This document shows, piece by piece, positions 1-8,588 of a stretch of 64,000 nt of DNA (positions are counted from its first letter, which is position 1; each line of letters begins with the position of its first letter). Where the stretch lies: NCBI GenBank assembly GCA_003554945.1, contig PWHN01000044.1, forward strand, positions 38,286-102,285. Reading direction: 5' to 3'. Source of the DNA: a bacterium. GTDB taxonomy: Bacteria > T1Sed10-126. The position numbers were made by a program, and so were the translations under genes. The notes beneath the pieces are model-generated. The model did not search any database. It was not told where the DNA came from and worked only from the letters and a program-made list of their open reading frames with translations.

Positions 1-2
1 CT

Positions 3-611
3 GATGAGCTGAAACAGCGTGTAGATAAGATAGCGGAGGCCAGTCCGGAGAAAAATGCTCTGGCGCTGGACGTTCGTGGTATCAGCGAGGTAACGACAAA
101 TGCTGTGAAAGAATTCAAGCTAATTCGTGACATAGTAAATGAGAAAGGCTGGGACTTTTATCTCTGCAACATCCCTCGGCTTTTGCAGCCAAAAATATTA
201 AGAAACGAAAAAAACCGCGATGAATTAAACGTCTTCGCAAGCCGCGAAAATTTATTTTCACACCTGGAAGAGATAGAATCCAGCAAAATAAGCGTGACAC
301 CGGATCCATTACCGGTAATCGTTCGGACACCTGAAGGTGTAAGACTATTACAGGGGCAGGCTGTCGACCTTTCCGGTGATTACCTATATGTGCAGACAAC
401 AGACAAAAACGCCCTGGCTTTCAAGATGAAAAGAAAACAGCCGGCTGAAATTTCTTTCGAGACGAACAAATTTCAGATTCCACCCAGAGAGGCTCTCATA
501 CTGGATTCTAAAACAAAAGAAGAGGGGAAAGGTTTTCTGCTGACAGTTGAACTAACTGAGCTGCTGGAGCAGGATCTTGAACTGCTTAATAATTATTTCA
601 GTCCTCGCTAA
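3..611 (+). CDS. STAS/PilZ-like regulatory protein, 5' end outside window
   Basis: The frame is open from the first bases of the window through the GTG at 105, so the true start lies upstream and this is a C-terminal fragment of about 200 residues. The first 55 residues resemble the end of a STAS domain, with a hydrophobic strand (ALALDV), a helix and a second hydrophobic strand (WDFYLCNIP). The following segment has a PilZ-like pattern: an Arg-containing strand, then GQAVDLSGDYLYV, then alternating strands. STAS domains act in anti-anti-sigma switches and PilZ domains bind cyclic-di-GMP; a diguanylate cyclase is encoded at 58877. The stop is one base from the convergent peptidase gene. Both domain calls are by eye and the PilZ call is the weaker. 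Confidence 0.6.
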   Translation, partial: DELKQRVDKIAEASPEKNALALDVRGISEVTTNAVKEFKLIRDIVNEKGWDFYLCNIPRLLQPKILRNEKNRDELNVFASRENLFSHLEEIESSKISVTPDPLPVIVRTPEGVRLLQGQAVDLSGDYLYVQTTDKNALAFKMKRKQPAEISFETNKFQIPPREALILDSKTKEEGKGFLLTVELTELLEQDLELLNNYFSPR

Positions 612-612
612 C

Positions 613-1770
613 TCAATCAGATTTTAGAGCCAGACGCCGCGCGCTGCGGATCAGGGCCATCATTACCTGAACTTGTCCTGTCTCCATGCTGTCAAGCTCA
701 ACCGCCTCGTCCTCATGGTGGCGGTGATGACCGCGAGCCAGCCCAAGAGTGACGGTTGGTATTCCTGCATCAATAAATATACAGCCGTCCGAAGAAGCCG
801 GGCCCGGCTCTGAGGTAATCCCCAGCTCATCGTGAATCTCCTCCACCTCGTCGACGAGCCAGTGATCCTCGCGCAGGCCGGTCACGGGACGCCTGGTCAC
901 CTCTTCCACTGAAAGAGTCAAGCGGCCCTGTTTTTGCGTCTGACCAATAACTTCCATGGTTTGGTCATAGAGTTTTTCCATCAAATCGTTGGCATCCGAC
1001 CTTATTTCAAGATCCAGCTCACAACTATAAGGAACCGTATTGAAGGAACTTCCGCCTTCGATTCGACCGGCGTTTATAACACCAAAGTTATCCTGAGCAT
1101 TTGGCTCTTCAACTCGTTGGTAAAGCCTGGTAATTAACTCACTTAAAATTTTGATCGGGTTGGGACCAGTTTCATCGCGCCAGACGTGACCACCTTTACT
1201 GGTTGCTTTAACTCGCAGCCGGATATTTCCCAGCGACCAGTAGTCAATACGTCCCAATCCGTGCCCTTCGAGACAGAGCACGGCCCCCAGTTGATCATCT
1301 AAATTTTCAACAAAATAGCGGCATCCTCGCAGATTTCCCTGTCCCTCCGTCCCGGTAGTTCCGAGGAGGATGAGGTTGCCCGGCTCTTCAGGTGGAAGCA
1401 GTCGAACAATTGAGAGCAGGGTGGCCAGACCAAGGCTGTCGTCACCGACGCTGGGACCGGTAATTACCCGGTCATTCACCTCAACCGTATGATTAACGGA
1501 ACGGTCAAATACCGTGTCCAGGTGAGCGGTCACACAAACCGGAGGCACATCCCTGGTTTTACGGTGAGCAACAACGTTGCCTTCCGGGTCAATGTAGACG
1601 TTATCCACGTAAAGCTCACGAAACCTTGAAGCCAGCACTTCAGCCCGATCACGTTCATCGAAAGTAGGAGCCGGTGTTTGACTTATTTTTACAATATCGG
1701 CAATCAAATTCATGCGGTCGCTGGCGACGTCTTGACGCAGATCAGACAAATTTACTTCTTTAAGTGTCAT
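613..1770 (-). CDS. M20-family metallopeptidase homologue with altered active site
   Basis: This 385-residue protein has the M20 amidohydrolase/peptidase plan. The metal ligands HLD (in CVTAHLDTVF) and VGDDSLG are present. The dimerisation-domain His is in SKGGHVW, and a His-rich ligand segment (GHHRHHEDE) lies near the C-terminus. Relatives usually read GEEGLGDLRG at the catalytic motif, where the first Glu is the general base. Here it reads GTEGQGNLRG, so the base appears to be Thr. The enzyme may be inactive or use another residue. The start has a GGGAGG Shine-Dalgarno. No substrate can be named, because the family covers aminoacylases, peptidases and deacylases. Confidence 0.85.
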   Translation of the reverse strand: MTLKEVNLSDLRQDVASDRMNLIADIVKISQTPAPTFDERDRAEVLASRFRELYVDNVYIDPEGNVVAHRKTRDVPPVCVTAHLDTVFDRSVNHTVEVNDRVITGPSVGDDSLGLATLLSIVRLLPPEEPGNLILLGTTGTEGQGNLRGCRYFVENLDDQLGAVLCLEGHGLGRIDYWSLGNIRLRVKATSKGGHVWRDETGPNPIKILSELITRLYQRVEEPNAQDNFGVINAGRIEGGSSFNTVPYSCELDLEIRSDANDLMEKLYDQTMEVIGQTQKQGRLTLSVEEVTRRPVTGLREDHWLVDEVEEIHDELGITSEPGPASSDGCIFIDAGIPTVTLGLARGHHRHHEDEAVELDSMETGQVQVMMALIRSARRLALKSD

Positions 1771-1819
1771 TCCTAACTGAGCCTCCCTTCAAAATATCGG
1801 AAACCAGCCCGGCAAATTA

Positions 1820-4798
1820 TCAGTATGCCTTCACCTGGTACTGGTTGAAACCAAGCTCTTCCGTCAGTCGCTTGGCAATAAATTTGACGTAATTGTCAAT
1901 ATTCTTGTAATTAACGTATTTAAATGATTTTGCGTCAAATTTGGGGTTAAATTTGGGCTGACAGGACGCGGCGCGCGGGTGACCGCCATCACGGTGCGTC
2001 CCGAGAGCACGGGCAGCATCGTTCAGGTTTAAAATTTCCTCCTGATCCATTACGTTACGCATCAATAGATTGCCCGGTGAAATGGAGTAGAAAAAGTAAT
2101 CCATTGGATACTTACGCCGCAGATGGGCAAGAGCGAGCGGGAAGGAGAGATCAGGCTCGTCCTGCTCACTCCATACGGAGTCGGTAAAGCATATACTGAC
2201 TGTTCCATCGTCACCGGCTAGCTGCATGTTATAAACGTTACGGTCAAGACGTTTCAACACGTCCTCCATGTTTTCTTCTAATTCATCTGGATATTGCTCA
2301 CGCAGCTCAACCAACTCCAGACCGGTAACATCGCAGACAGTTTCAAGAATATAGTAAAGATATTCGGCGAAGTTACGGTCCGAGACGTTATCAAAACGCT
2401 CTTTGGGGAAGGACGGGTTATTCTCCGGCGAGCCCGTCGCAGCAGCTGCGTGCCCACCATCGGCGGGGCTACCAACCTTACTGACCAGATTGCTCAGATC
2501 AATTATGAAACCTTCTTCGTTCACACGACGGGTTGAAAACAGGAAGGAACCGTAGGCATAAAAGTAGTAGTCGATAGAGTAACGCTTGGTCAGATAATTA
2601 AGGGCTGATGCGACGTTAATTGTCGGCTCGCCGAGCTTCTGATTACAGAACGGGGAGAGAGCCGAATAAATATTTACGTCCTGACCGGGTCCGGACGCAT
2701 ATAGTTCCTTATACAGTTGCTCTTTTCCCTTCTCGCCGGCTGTCATGAGCTCCAGCGGATGTAAAAATTTGCGCATCCCCACATGCTCAGCGTAATCACC
2801 GTCCTCAGGCGGCTCAACCAGGTGAATATGAAATAGCGTCTTCTCCACCCGGGGCAATACTTTTTCCAAACCGGCCTCGTATTCAGCAACAACCTCGTCC
2901 CAGCCCTGCCGGGACATGATCTCTTTCATCTCCAACTCATTTTCTACGTTCATAAGCGCCTGAACCATCTCAATTTTATTGTAAGAGGAGCCGATCAGCT
3001 TTGAAATTTCGATAGCCAGCTCAGACTCGCGAATGTGAAGGTCCTGGACGTGAGCTTCCGCTCGTAAACGGCTGAGACCAGAATTGTCGGCGGCCGTTCC
3101 TTCCACGAATTGTTCGTAAATAAGGTCGGCCCCACACTTCTGCTCTTCTATCGGCATCTCCTCGCCCTGGGGCAGGCTGGAGAGAACAATGTCTTCCACA
3201 ATCAGCCCCTCTTCCTTAAGCCCCTGCAGACGTTCAAGGACGGCCGGCTCATAGGGGTGGTGATCGTCAATCCGGATCAAACGAACGTCCTTCTCGGCCA
3301 GATAACGAACATGTTCTTCAATAAGATCGCAATTGATCTCAATCGCCCGCTCCTCCCGCAGGCCCTCACCGGACTCAATTTTTTCCTTATTTGCTGAGGC
3401 ATCAGAAGTTACTTCTCCACTGCTACCTTTTACGTATTCAACCAGTCTAAACTCAGCCGAGTCAGGGGAAGGGTGTTCGTCAAAATAATTCTCACTGAGC
3501 TTCAGATTTTCAGGAAATGTCAGAAAATCAAGGTCGTTGTGGGTTACCGCGATACCAAACTCGTCCGGACTGATCCCATCGTGATTTAGCTTGACCTCAA
3601 CGGTTCCGTCCTCGGCGGTGGGAAGGGCAAGACTATTAAACTCATCGCCTGCCTCTTCCGGACGGGAAAGCGTGACCTCGCCTTCTGTAACGTTAACCAC
3701 CAATTCTATGTCAGAAACCGGGCGGCCAGACGCTGACTCGGAGAGCTGTACAATCAGACGGTCTTCCAGCGGCTGGTGCTGTTCCAACATCCAATCGTAA
3801 GATAGACCCTCCCAGAGTTCGTGCAGAGCTTTCATGTGGGAGTGTATTTTCTTGACGTTAGGATTTTCAGGATTGGCCTGCTGGATTTTATCAACCAGCT
3901 CGTAAAATTCAGATACTGGACCAAGCATAGTAGAGCGCAGAACCTTCAACCAGTCCAGCAGGTCCTGCAGCCCCGCCTCGTCAAGTTCGTCGTTAATGTT
4001 ACGAGTCAAGAGCGCTGTTGATACATAGACGGAAATCCCTTCAACCAGCACTCCCAGAAATTGCTCGTGCCAACCTAAACGTCCTTTGCAGGCAAAGTCA
4101 TACCCGGCAGCGTCGTTTAATAGAAGACGTTCATGAACTTTATCCTGGGGTAGCTCATCGAGCAGGTCACGTTTCATGGTAGAATCCAGAACCTCTTCCA
4201 GTTCTCGAGCCGCCGCCTCAAAATCTTCGCCAAACATTTTTTGACCGAGAAGCTCCATTACCTCTTCCTCGCCGCCGTCACCTACAATCTGCTCGGCGGC
4301 TCCGGCCAGGATACCCGCATAATGAACCGTTGACCAAATTTCAAAAAACTGGCGATCACTATTAATTTTGTCCATCTGTTTGTTCAGGTCGTTAAAAGCC
4401 GCTTTCCAGTGATCGGGAAACACCTCAGAATTTTGATAAAATAATTTCCGTAAATTTTCTTTTTCTTCATATAGCCGGCGGCGGACCTCAGCTTCGTCCT
4501 CACGTTTCATACGTCTTAATTCCAGCCGGGGAGGCAGAGCATCAATCGGAAAGTCAGGCAGATAAACGTCGCAGCCTTCGTGGATGTCGAGGTGTCGGAT
4601 TCCCTCTGAATAATTGACAAAATCAAACTCAAAATCCTCACCATATACCGGTTCTCGTCCCTCTTCTTCCTGAAAGTGGTTCTTAAACCAGGCACCGTAG
4701 AAAGCATTGGAACCGACCGTGTCCAGGTCACCACCCGATTCTTTACCCAGTCCTTCTTTTTCGCCCGCTCCGTGAATCACAAAAATCTTCTTGCGCAT
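1820..4798 (-). CDS. Large multidomain DHH-family protein (992 aa)
   Basis: The centre carries a DHH signature (IRIDDHHPYEP, residues 508-518) followed by a conserved Asp near 586 (HVQDLH), as in the DHH phosphoesterase superfamily (NrnA, RecJ, Prune). The C-terminal third holds two related modules, about 705-820 and 866-985. Each has a YFFY-type strand, a hydrophobic strand, then DGGH (780-783 and 937-940), like the GGGH motif of DHHA1 substrate-binding domains. The N-terminus (residues 1-12, FVIHGAGEK) loosely recalls an alpha/beta hydrolase. Residues 345-430 look like a beta-sandwich insert. The usual motif I (DxDG) is not evident. No signal peptide is seen, so it is probably cytoplasmic. 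DHH proteins cleave small phosphodiesters or nucleotides; the activity of this one is unknown. Confidence 0.75.
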   Translation of the reverse strand: MRKKIFVIHGAGEKEGLGKESGGDLDTVGSNAFYGAWFKNHFQEEEGREPVYGEDFEFDFVNYSEGIRHLDIHEGCDVYLPDFPIDALPPRLELRRMKREDEAEVRRRLYEEKENLRKLFYQNSEVFPDHWKAAFNDLNKQMDKINSDRQFFEIWSTVHYAGILAGAAEQIVGDGGEEEVMELLGQKMFGEDFEAAARELEEVLDSTMKRDLLDELPQDKVHERLLLNDAAGYDFACKGRLGWHEQFLGVLVEGISVYVSTALLTRNINDELDEAGLQDLLDWLKVLRSTMLGPVSEFYELVDKIQQANPENPNVKKIHSHMKALHELWEGLSYDWMLEQHQPLEDRLIVQLSESASGRPVSDIELVVNVTEGEVTLSRPEEAGDEFNSLALPTAEDGTVEVKLNHDGISPDEFGIAVTHNDLDFLTFPENLKLSENYFDEHPSPDSAEFRLVEYVKGSSGEVTSDASANKEKIESGEGLREERAIEINCDLIEEHVRYLAEKDVRLIRIDDHHPYEPAVLERLQGLKEEGLIVEDIVLSSLPQGEEMPIEEQKCGADLIYEQFVEGTAADNSGLSRLRAEAHVQDLHIRESELAIEISKLIGSSYNKIEMVQALMNVENELEMKEIMSRQGWDEVVAEYEAGLEKVLPRVEKTLFHIHLVEPPEDGDYAEHVGMRKFLHPLELMTAGEKGKEQLYKELYASGPGQDVNIYSALSPFCNQKLGEPTINVASALNYLTKRYSIDYYFYAYGSFLFSTRRVNEEGFIIDLSNLVSKVGSPADGGHAAAATGSPENNPSFPKERFDNVSDRNFAEYLYYILETVCDVTGLELVELREQYPDELEENMEDVLKRLDRNVYNMQLAGDDGTVSICFTDSVWSEQDEPDLSFPLALAHLRRKYPMDYFFYSISPGNLLMRNVMDQEEILNLNDAARALGTHRDGGHPRAASCQPKFNPKFDAKSFKYVNYKNIDNYVKFIAKRLTEELGFNQYQVKAY

Positions 4799-4977
4799 GT
4801 TATCCTCCTATGGAAAGTTATTTTCTCCCTTTTTCTGCATTTATAAAATACCAAAAATTGACGAAAAGAAATAGAGTCTTGTTTTCAATTTTTTTTGCTC
4901 GAGACCAATATTAATTTTTTTGACAGATAGAGGGAGTAAGAACTTCTGCGAAAAGGTTGGCGGAGGAAACATAAATT
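4799..4977. other. Divergent intergenic region
   Basis: This AT-rich spacer separates the divergent DHH and glycosyltransferase genes. The DHH side has a GGAGG-type ribosome-binding site next to its ATG. The glycosyltransferase side has GGCGGAGG ten bases before ATG 4978. A TTGACA occurs at 4920-4925, but no good -10 lies at the right distance, so no promoter is assigned. Confidence 0.5.
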
Positions 4978-6054
4978 ATGGGTTTAAAAATACAGTTCAC
5001 CGGTTTGCTTGCCAGCCCGACGAGCTGGGCACGGGTGGGCCGGGGTATGTTATCCCGACTGACGGCGGTCGACGGAATTGATCTGAAGATTAAACCGACC
5101 CGGGGAAAGCTGTGGACAAAAGACTTTCCCCTGCCGGCTGAAATTAAGACAGCGATTGGTGAGTGGCGAACACCCGATTTCGAGCTGATGTTTGCCTACC
5201 CACCGCTGCTGAAGAAATATCACGGCAAGAAGACTCGGCTCTGGAATTTTTCTGTTTATGAACCCAGCCGACTTCCCGTTTCCTGGGTAGATCCGCTCAA
5301 CAGAGACTGCGAGCGTGTGTTGGTTCCTTCTCGCCACAACTACAACCTCTATCAAAAAAGTGGCGTCCGGGAAGAACAACTGGAATTAATTCCTTACGGC
5401 TACTCCACCCGGCATTTTCCGGAATCACTTCCCTGGCCGGAAGATGAACAGTTAAATATTTTGACCGTGGCCACTCCACACTACCGCAAGGGCCTGGACG
5501 TTTTGTTGGCCTCCTCTGATCTATTGACAGAAAAACAGCTTCACTGGCAGGTACAGTTGCCTTACGTACCCGCAGAGAAAAAGACTGAATTCTGGGAAGA
5601 CGGGGAGATCAGAAAAAAACTGGAGACGGCCGGTTTTGACGTCCGGGTGGGTAGACTGTCGGATGCCGAAATAACAGAGTTATACAGGAGGACTAACCTG
5701 CTGGTTCAACCGAGTCGCTCGGAAGGCTTCGGCCTGGCAATACTCGAAGGGATGGCGGCCGGGCGACCGGTAGTGACAAGCAACTGGGGCGGACAGCTCG
5801 ACTTCGCCGGCCCGGGAATGATTCGCATCGAGGGCCAACTGCGTCCGGCGCGTGACTGCCAGTATGATGAAAAGCATCCCGCCGCCAAGGTTTTTGAACC
5901 GGACAAAGATGATTTCCGGCATCAGCTTATTCAGCTTCTCGACAGACCCGATGAGCTAAAAGAGCTGGGCCTGCAGGCACGAAAAAGCGTCCGGGACTTC
6001 ACCTGGAAAAACGCCGCAGATAAGCTGGCAAACCTGCTCAAACAATCGTATTGA
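4978..6054 (+). CDS. GT4-family glycosyltransferase
   Basis: This 358-residue protein has the two-lobe plan of GT-B group 1 glycosyltransferases. The C-terminal lobe carries the E-x7-E donor-site signature in SRSEGFGLAILEGMAAG, followed by GRPVVTSNWGG. These enzymes move a sugar from a nucleotide-sugar to a lipid, glycan or small acceptor on the cytoplasmic side of the membrane. There is no signal peptide or membrane segment. The start is supported by a strong Shine-Dalgarno (GGCGGAGG). It stands alone on its strand, divergent from the DHH gene. A second GT4 enzyme is encoded at 37951. The sugar and acceptor cannot be told from sequence. Confidence 0.88.
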   Translation: MGLKIQFTGLLASPTSWARVGRGMLSRLTAVDGIDLKIKPTRGKLWTKDFPLPAEIKTAIGEWRTPDFELMFAYPPLLKKYHGKKTRLWNFSVYEPSRLPVSWVDPLNRDCERVLVPSRHNYNLYQKSGVREEQLELIPYGYSTRHFPESLPWPEDEQLNILTVATPHYRKGLDVLLASSDLLTEKQLHWQVQLPYVPAEKKTEFWEDGEIRKKLETAGFDVRVGRLSDAEITELYRRTNLLVQPSRSEGFGLAILEGMAAGRPVVTSNWGGQLDFAGPGMIRIEGQLRPARDCQYDEKHPAAKVFEPDKDDFRHQLIQLLDRPDELKELGLQARKSVRDFTWKNAADKLANLLKQSY

Positions 6055-6060
6055 AACTAA

Positions 6061-6215
6061 TCCGCGCTCACATCCCCCCCTTTGTCTTCCCCCCCTCAAG
6101 GGGGGAAAAGGAAAGTGGGGATGGTCTTGAACGATAACCGTTTAAAATTCAAGATGGATTCCGGATCACGCTCCCTTCGGTCGCTTCCCCGGGATGACGA
6201 TTGGCAGCTCATTTG
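6061..6215. repeat. Dispersed C/G-run hairpin and 'GGATTCCGG' repeat
   Basis: Two short repeats sit between convergent genes. The first (about 6072-6107) is a run of Cs and a run of Gs around TCAA that can fold into a hairpin. The second (about 6153-6200) contains GGATTCCGGATCACGC and GGGATGACGA. Related copies occur near 8715, 10320-10440, 48295-48735 and 56270-56310. Confidence 0.7.
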
Positions 6216-6244
6216 GAAGTATGCGCTAAGCAATTGCCTTACAA

Positions 6245-6553
6245 CTAAACACTAACTGCTTCGTCAGCGTTAAGTTCAACCGTGTCAAAAGTATAGACTT
6301 TGCGCAGGTCTTTCGTAATTTCCCAGACACAGCTAAGCCCTTCGGGGAACTGCACGACGTCGCCGGCTTCGGCCTCAATACTCTCGTCGTTCGGCAGGTG
6401 AATTATAACCTCGCCTTCGATAATATACCCCGTTTCAGTCGAAGCATACGACCAGTCGAACTTGCTGGCTTCCTTCGACCAGGGCGACCAGGAATCTATT
6501 CCCAGCTCCTCTTTTCGAGCCTCATCAATTTGTTTTTCAACTTTCACTTCCAT
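6245..6553 (-). CDS. Small cupin-domain protein
   Basis: This is a 102-residue single-domain cupin. The beta-barrel core is visible in ETGYIIEGEVIIHL and EAEAGDVVQFPEG, the two conserved cupin motifs, with the EutQ/DUF861-like order. Such proteins bind a metal and a small molecule; the ligand here is unknown. The ATG at 6553 is preferred over the GTG at 6562, because that GTG lies inside the Shine-Dalgarno AAAGGAGGTG. The gene is immediately downstream of a miniature inverted-repeat element at 6574-6653. Confidence 0.8.
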   Translation of the reverse strand: MEVKVEKQIDEARKEELGIDSWSPWSKEASKFDWSYASTETGYIIEGEVIIHLPNDESIEAEAGDVVQFPEGLSCVWEITKDLRKVYTFDTVELNADEAVSV

Positions 6554-6573
6554 CACAAACACCTCCTTTTTTT

Positions 6574-6653
6574 GTAACTACTCATCTATCCCCTCTCCTC
6601 TCCCCCATTTGCCTTTCCCCCCTTCAAGGGGGGGAAATAAGGTGAGTAGTTAC
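6574..6653. mobile_element. MITE-like element, copy 1
   Basis: This 80-bp sequence is bounded by perfect 11-bp terminal inverted repeats, GTAACTACTCA and TGAGTAGTTAC. The interior is C-rich then G-rich and can fold. Copies with the same ends lie at 32809-32883 and about 33579-33675. No coding capacity is present, so it would need a transposase in trans. It ends directly upstream of the cupin ribosome-binding site. Confidence 0.7.
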
Positions 6654-6840
6654 TTATTTTAATGCTTTTGGCTGATAATTTTATCTTTTTAGAAGAATTT
6701 TCCAAGCTAATTTTTACAGAGGTCAAAACCTTACAGAAGAGTTTCTTGATTTTTCCTTCTCCACCTCCAGTAGATGGGGAAGGCTCCGGCCGGTTCTGTC
6801 CGAGGCTCGTAGACGACCGGGATGAAAATTTTAGCAACAA
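6654..6840. other. Non-coding stretch upstream of ferredoxin
   Basis: An AT-rich spacer holds a C-rich segment (about 6757-6775) and GGCTCCGGCCGG. I see no convincing gene in it. Confidence 0.4.
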
Positions 6841-6844
6841 GTGG

Positions 6845-6850
6845 TATAAT
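6845..6850 (+). promoter_or_regulatory. Extended -10 box of ferredoxin gene
   Basis: TGGTATAAT is a consensus extended -10 (TGnTATAAT) about 48 bases before the ferredoxin ATG. The -35 region is weak, as is common with extended -10 promoters. Confidence 0.55.
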
Positions 6851-6897
6851 TTTATTTCAAGTAATAAATTGAATCTTTATAAGGTGAGGTGTAAATT

Positions 6898-7071
6898 ATG
6901 GTCAAAGTAGACAAAGAGCTCTGTACGAGCTGTGGTATCTGCGTGGACAGCTGTCCGGTGCAAGCGATAGAGATGGACGGCGACGACCTGGCTGAAATCG
7001 ACCAGGACATCTGCGAGAACCACCAGGTCTGTATTGACGTATGTCCTGTCGACGCTATCGCAGAGGAATAA
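6898..7071 (+). CDS. Small 2[4Fe-4S]-type ferredoxin with His in second cluster motif
   Basis: This 57-residue protein starts MVKVDKELCTSCGICVDSCP, giving a perfect first cluster motif: C9, C12, C15 and C19-Pro. The second motif is C39-E-N-H42-Q-V-C45-x3-C49-Pro. His42 occupies the position of the second Cys. The other cluster would therefore be His-ligated, or a [3Fe-4S] type, or labile. Bacterial ferredoxins of this kind carry electrons between anaerobic redox enzymes in the cytoplasm. AAGGTGAGGTG upstream is a good ribosome-binding site. The gene has its own promoter and a strong hairpin follows, so it is probably monocistronic. Confidence 0.93.
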   Translation: MVKVDKELCTSCGICVDSCPVQAIEMDGDDLAEIDQDICENHQVCIDVCPVDAIAEE

Positions 7072-7086
7072 TCGGATTAATTAGAG

Positions 7087-7127
7087 GGCAGCGCTATCAG
7101 ACGGTTAACCCGTTCGATAGCGCTGCC
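7087..7127. terminator. Strong hairpin between convergent genes
   Basis: GGCAGCGCTATC (7087-7098) pairs perfectly with GATAGCGCTGCC (7116-7127). The 17-base loop can itself fold (ACGG/CCGT). It lies between the ferredoxin stop and the end of the convergent rubrerythrin-like gene. The T-tract is weak on both sides, so it may stop transcripts bidirectionally or protect 3' ends. Confidence 0.65.
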
Positions 7128-7139
7128 TGTTTACAAGAC

Positions 7140-7631
7140 TTACTTAACCTGCTTTAGCTTTTTAGTCAAAGTAACCAGGTGGTCTTTCTCCTCTTCAATA
7201 ATTTTCTCAACTTTTTCTCGCCCGTATTCCGCCGGCACATTGTCAACAATCTCCCGGTAAAAAAGAATAGTATCCTTCTCCATCCGCACACCGGTCTTGA
7301 GTATGTCAGCGAGAGACTCTTCACCGGTCAACTGTTTGGTCGCAGCAGGATCACCCTCACCGCCGTGTGAATCGGCCATTGCCTGCAGAAAAAGGTCAAC
7401 CTCGCCGTCGGGATCAAAACCGGTTGCGCCGACTGCACTACCGCCAAGAGATTCACGCATAGCGGAAAAAGTCTTGACGTGGTCGTCCTCCATTTCGGCC
7501 AGTTTGACAAGAAAATCATACTCACCCGCCGCCTCGTTAAGTTCGGCGGCGCGACGGTAAAACTGGGCGGCGTTCTTCTCAATTTCTACGGCAAACTCAA
7601 AAATCTCATCTGCTTTAAAACTGATACCCAT
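7140..7631 (-). CDS. Rubrerythrin-like ferritin-superfamily diiron protein
   Basis: This 163-residue protein is a four-helix bundle with two ExxH-type motifs (EMEDDHVKTF and EEEKDHLVTL) and matching Glu residues in the preceding helices (AVEIEKNAAQFY and VRMEKDTILFY). These are the diiron ligands of rubrerythrin or erythrin proteins, which reduce peroxide in anaerobes. No CxxC pairs occur, so the rubredoxin domain is missing and electrons must come from a separate carrier. The ATG at 7631 with AGGAGG upstream is chosen over a longer frame that runs into the ferritin gene. It is the last gene of the dfx-ftn-rbr operon, four bases after ferritin. Confidence 0.85.
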   Translation of the reverse strand: MGISFKADEIFEFAVEIEKNAAQFYRRAAELNEAAGEYDFLVKLAEMEDDHVKTFSAMRESLGGSAVGATGFDPDGEVDLFLQAMADSHGGEGDPAATKQLTGEESLADILKTGVRMEKDTILFYREIVDNVPAEYGREKVEKIIEEEKDHLVTLTKKLKQVK

Positions 7632-7635
7632 GCTA

Positions 7636-8154
7636 TCAGTCCTCCTCACCGGGAATTTGAAACATTGGCGGTCGCGCGGCAAACTCACGATCCAACATCA
7701 TTAACCCGCGCGGATCGTCGCCTGCCATCTTTAACTGCTGCACAAGCTCGTCGGCTGAATCTTCCTCTTCTACCTGTTCTTCAACAAACCACTGAAGGAA
7801 CTGCCGGGTGGCATGATCGCCTACCTCCTCCGCCAGATCAACCAGCTCGTTGATAAGACTGGTTACTTTCTGTTCGTGTTCAAACGTGGTTTCAGCTACG
7901 TCCAGGGCAGAATCCCACTCAACCGGCGGCTTTTCTATCTCATCAAGAATTACTCGCCCGCCCCGCTCCTGGACATAATTTTGGATTTTCATCGCATGAA
8001 CCGCTTCTTCCTGGGCCTGGATCTGCATCCAGTGTGCAAAGCCGCTTAAATTTTCCTCTTCCAGATAAGCGGACATCGACAGGTAAAGGTAAGAAGAGTA
8101 AAGTTCGGCATTAATCTGTTCGTTCAACGCCTCTTCGACTTCAGTTTTAAGCAT
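7636..8154 (-). CDS. ftnA: Ferritin
   Basis: This 172-residue bacterial non-haem ferritin stores iron in a 24-subunit shell. The ferroxidase-site residues appear as E17 (NAELYSSYLYL), E50 and H53 (AQEEAVHAMK), E94 and Q127. Length and helix order match FtnA. It sits 3 bases after the desulfoferrodoxin gene and 4 before the rubrerythrin-like gene, giving an operon that detoxifies superoxide and peroxide and sequesters the iron. Confidence 0.93.
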   Translation of the reverse strand: MLKTEVEEALNEQINAELYSSYLYLSMSAYLEEENLSGFAHWMQIQAQEEAVHAMKIQNYVQERGGRVILDEIEKPPVEWDSALDVAETTFEHEQKVTSLINELVDLAEEVGDHATRQFLQWFVEEQVEEEDSADELVQQLKMAGDDPRGLMMLDREFAARPPMFQIPGEED

Positions 8155-8157
8155 TCC

Positions 8158-8532
8158 TTACGACCTCCAGAGACCGTGGACGTTACAATGTTCACGGGCG
8201 CTTACTTCTTCAGCGTCTACTTCGAACTTAGCCACCGGCTCATCTCCCGGTTCCAGATACTGCTTACAGCTCTTGCCGTCAGCGGTTAACTCTATCCACT
8301 CGATGTAGTGAGCTTCTTCCATCGGGTGAATCGTGCTGCCTACTGTAACTTTGTAACCACCTTCAATCTCTTCTATTACGGGCACGTGTTTCTCCGTCGT
8401 ATAATCGGCCGTCTGTTCTTCCAGCAGCTCCATCGGCTGGCCGCAGCAGACAAGCTGTCCTTTGCCACCTCGCAGCACTTCGACAATATTGTCGCAGAGC
8501 TCACAGGCGTAAACTTCAGAGCGTTTCGCCAT
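8158..8532 (-). CDS. dfx: Desulfoferrodoxin (superoxide reductase)
   Basis: This 124-residue class I (two-domain) superoxide reductase has an N-terminal desulforedoxin domain with C10, C13, C29 and C30. The C-terminal catalytic domain has E47-K48-H49, H69 and H75 ([12 protein letters not shown]), C116 and H119, which are the His4-Cys iron ligands. It reduces superoxide to peroxide in anaerobes without making oxygen. It is the first gene of the operon and has an AAGGATG ribosome-binding site. Confidence 0.96.
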   Translation of the reverse strand: MAKRSEVYACELCDNIVEVLRGGKGQLVCCGQPMELLEEQTADYTTEKHVPVIEEIEGGYKVTVGSTIHPMEEAHYIEWIELTADGKSCKQYLEPGDEPVAKFEVDAEEVSAREHCNVHGLWRS

Positions 8533-8588
8533 AGTAAATCATCCTTTCTAAAAATTAGTTGCGTAAAAGTTTGATTGATTCTACGTTC

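Noticed and set aside
4920-4948. TTGACA promoter before the glycosyltransferase
   Set aside because: There is no acceptable -10 at 16-18 bases.
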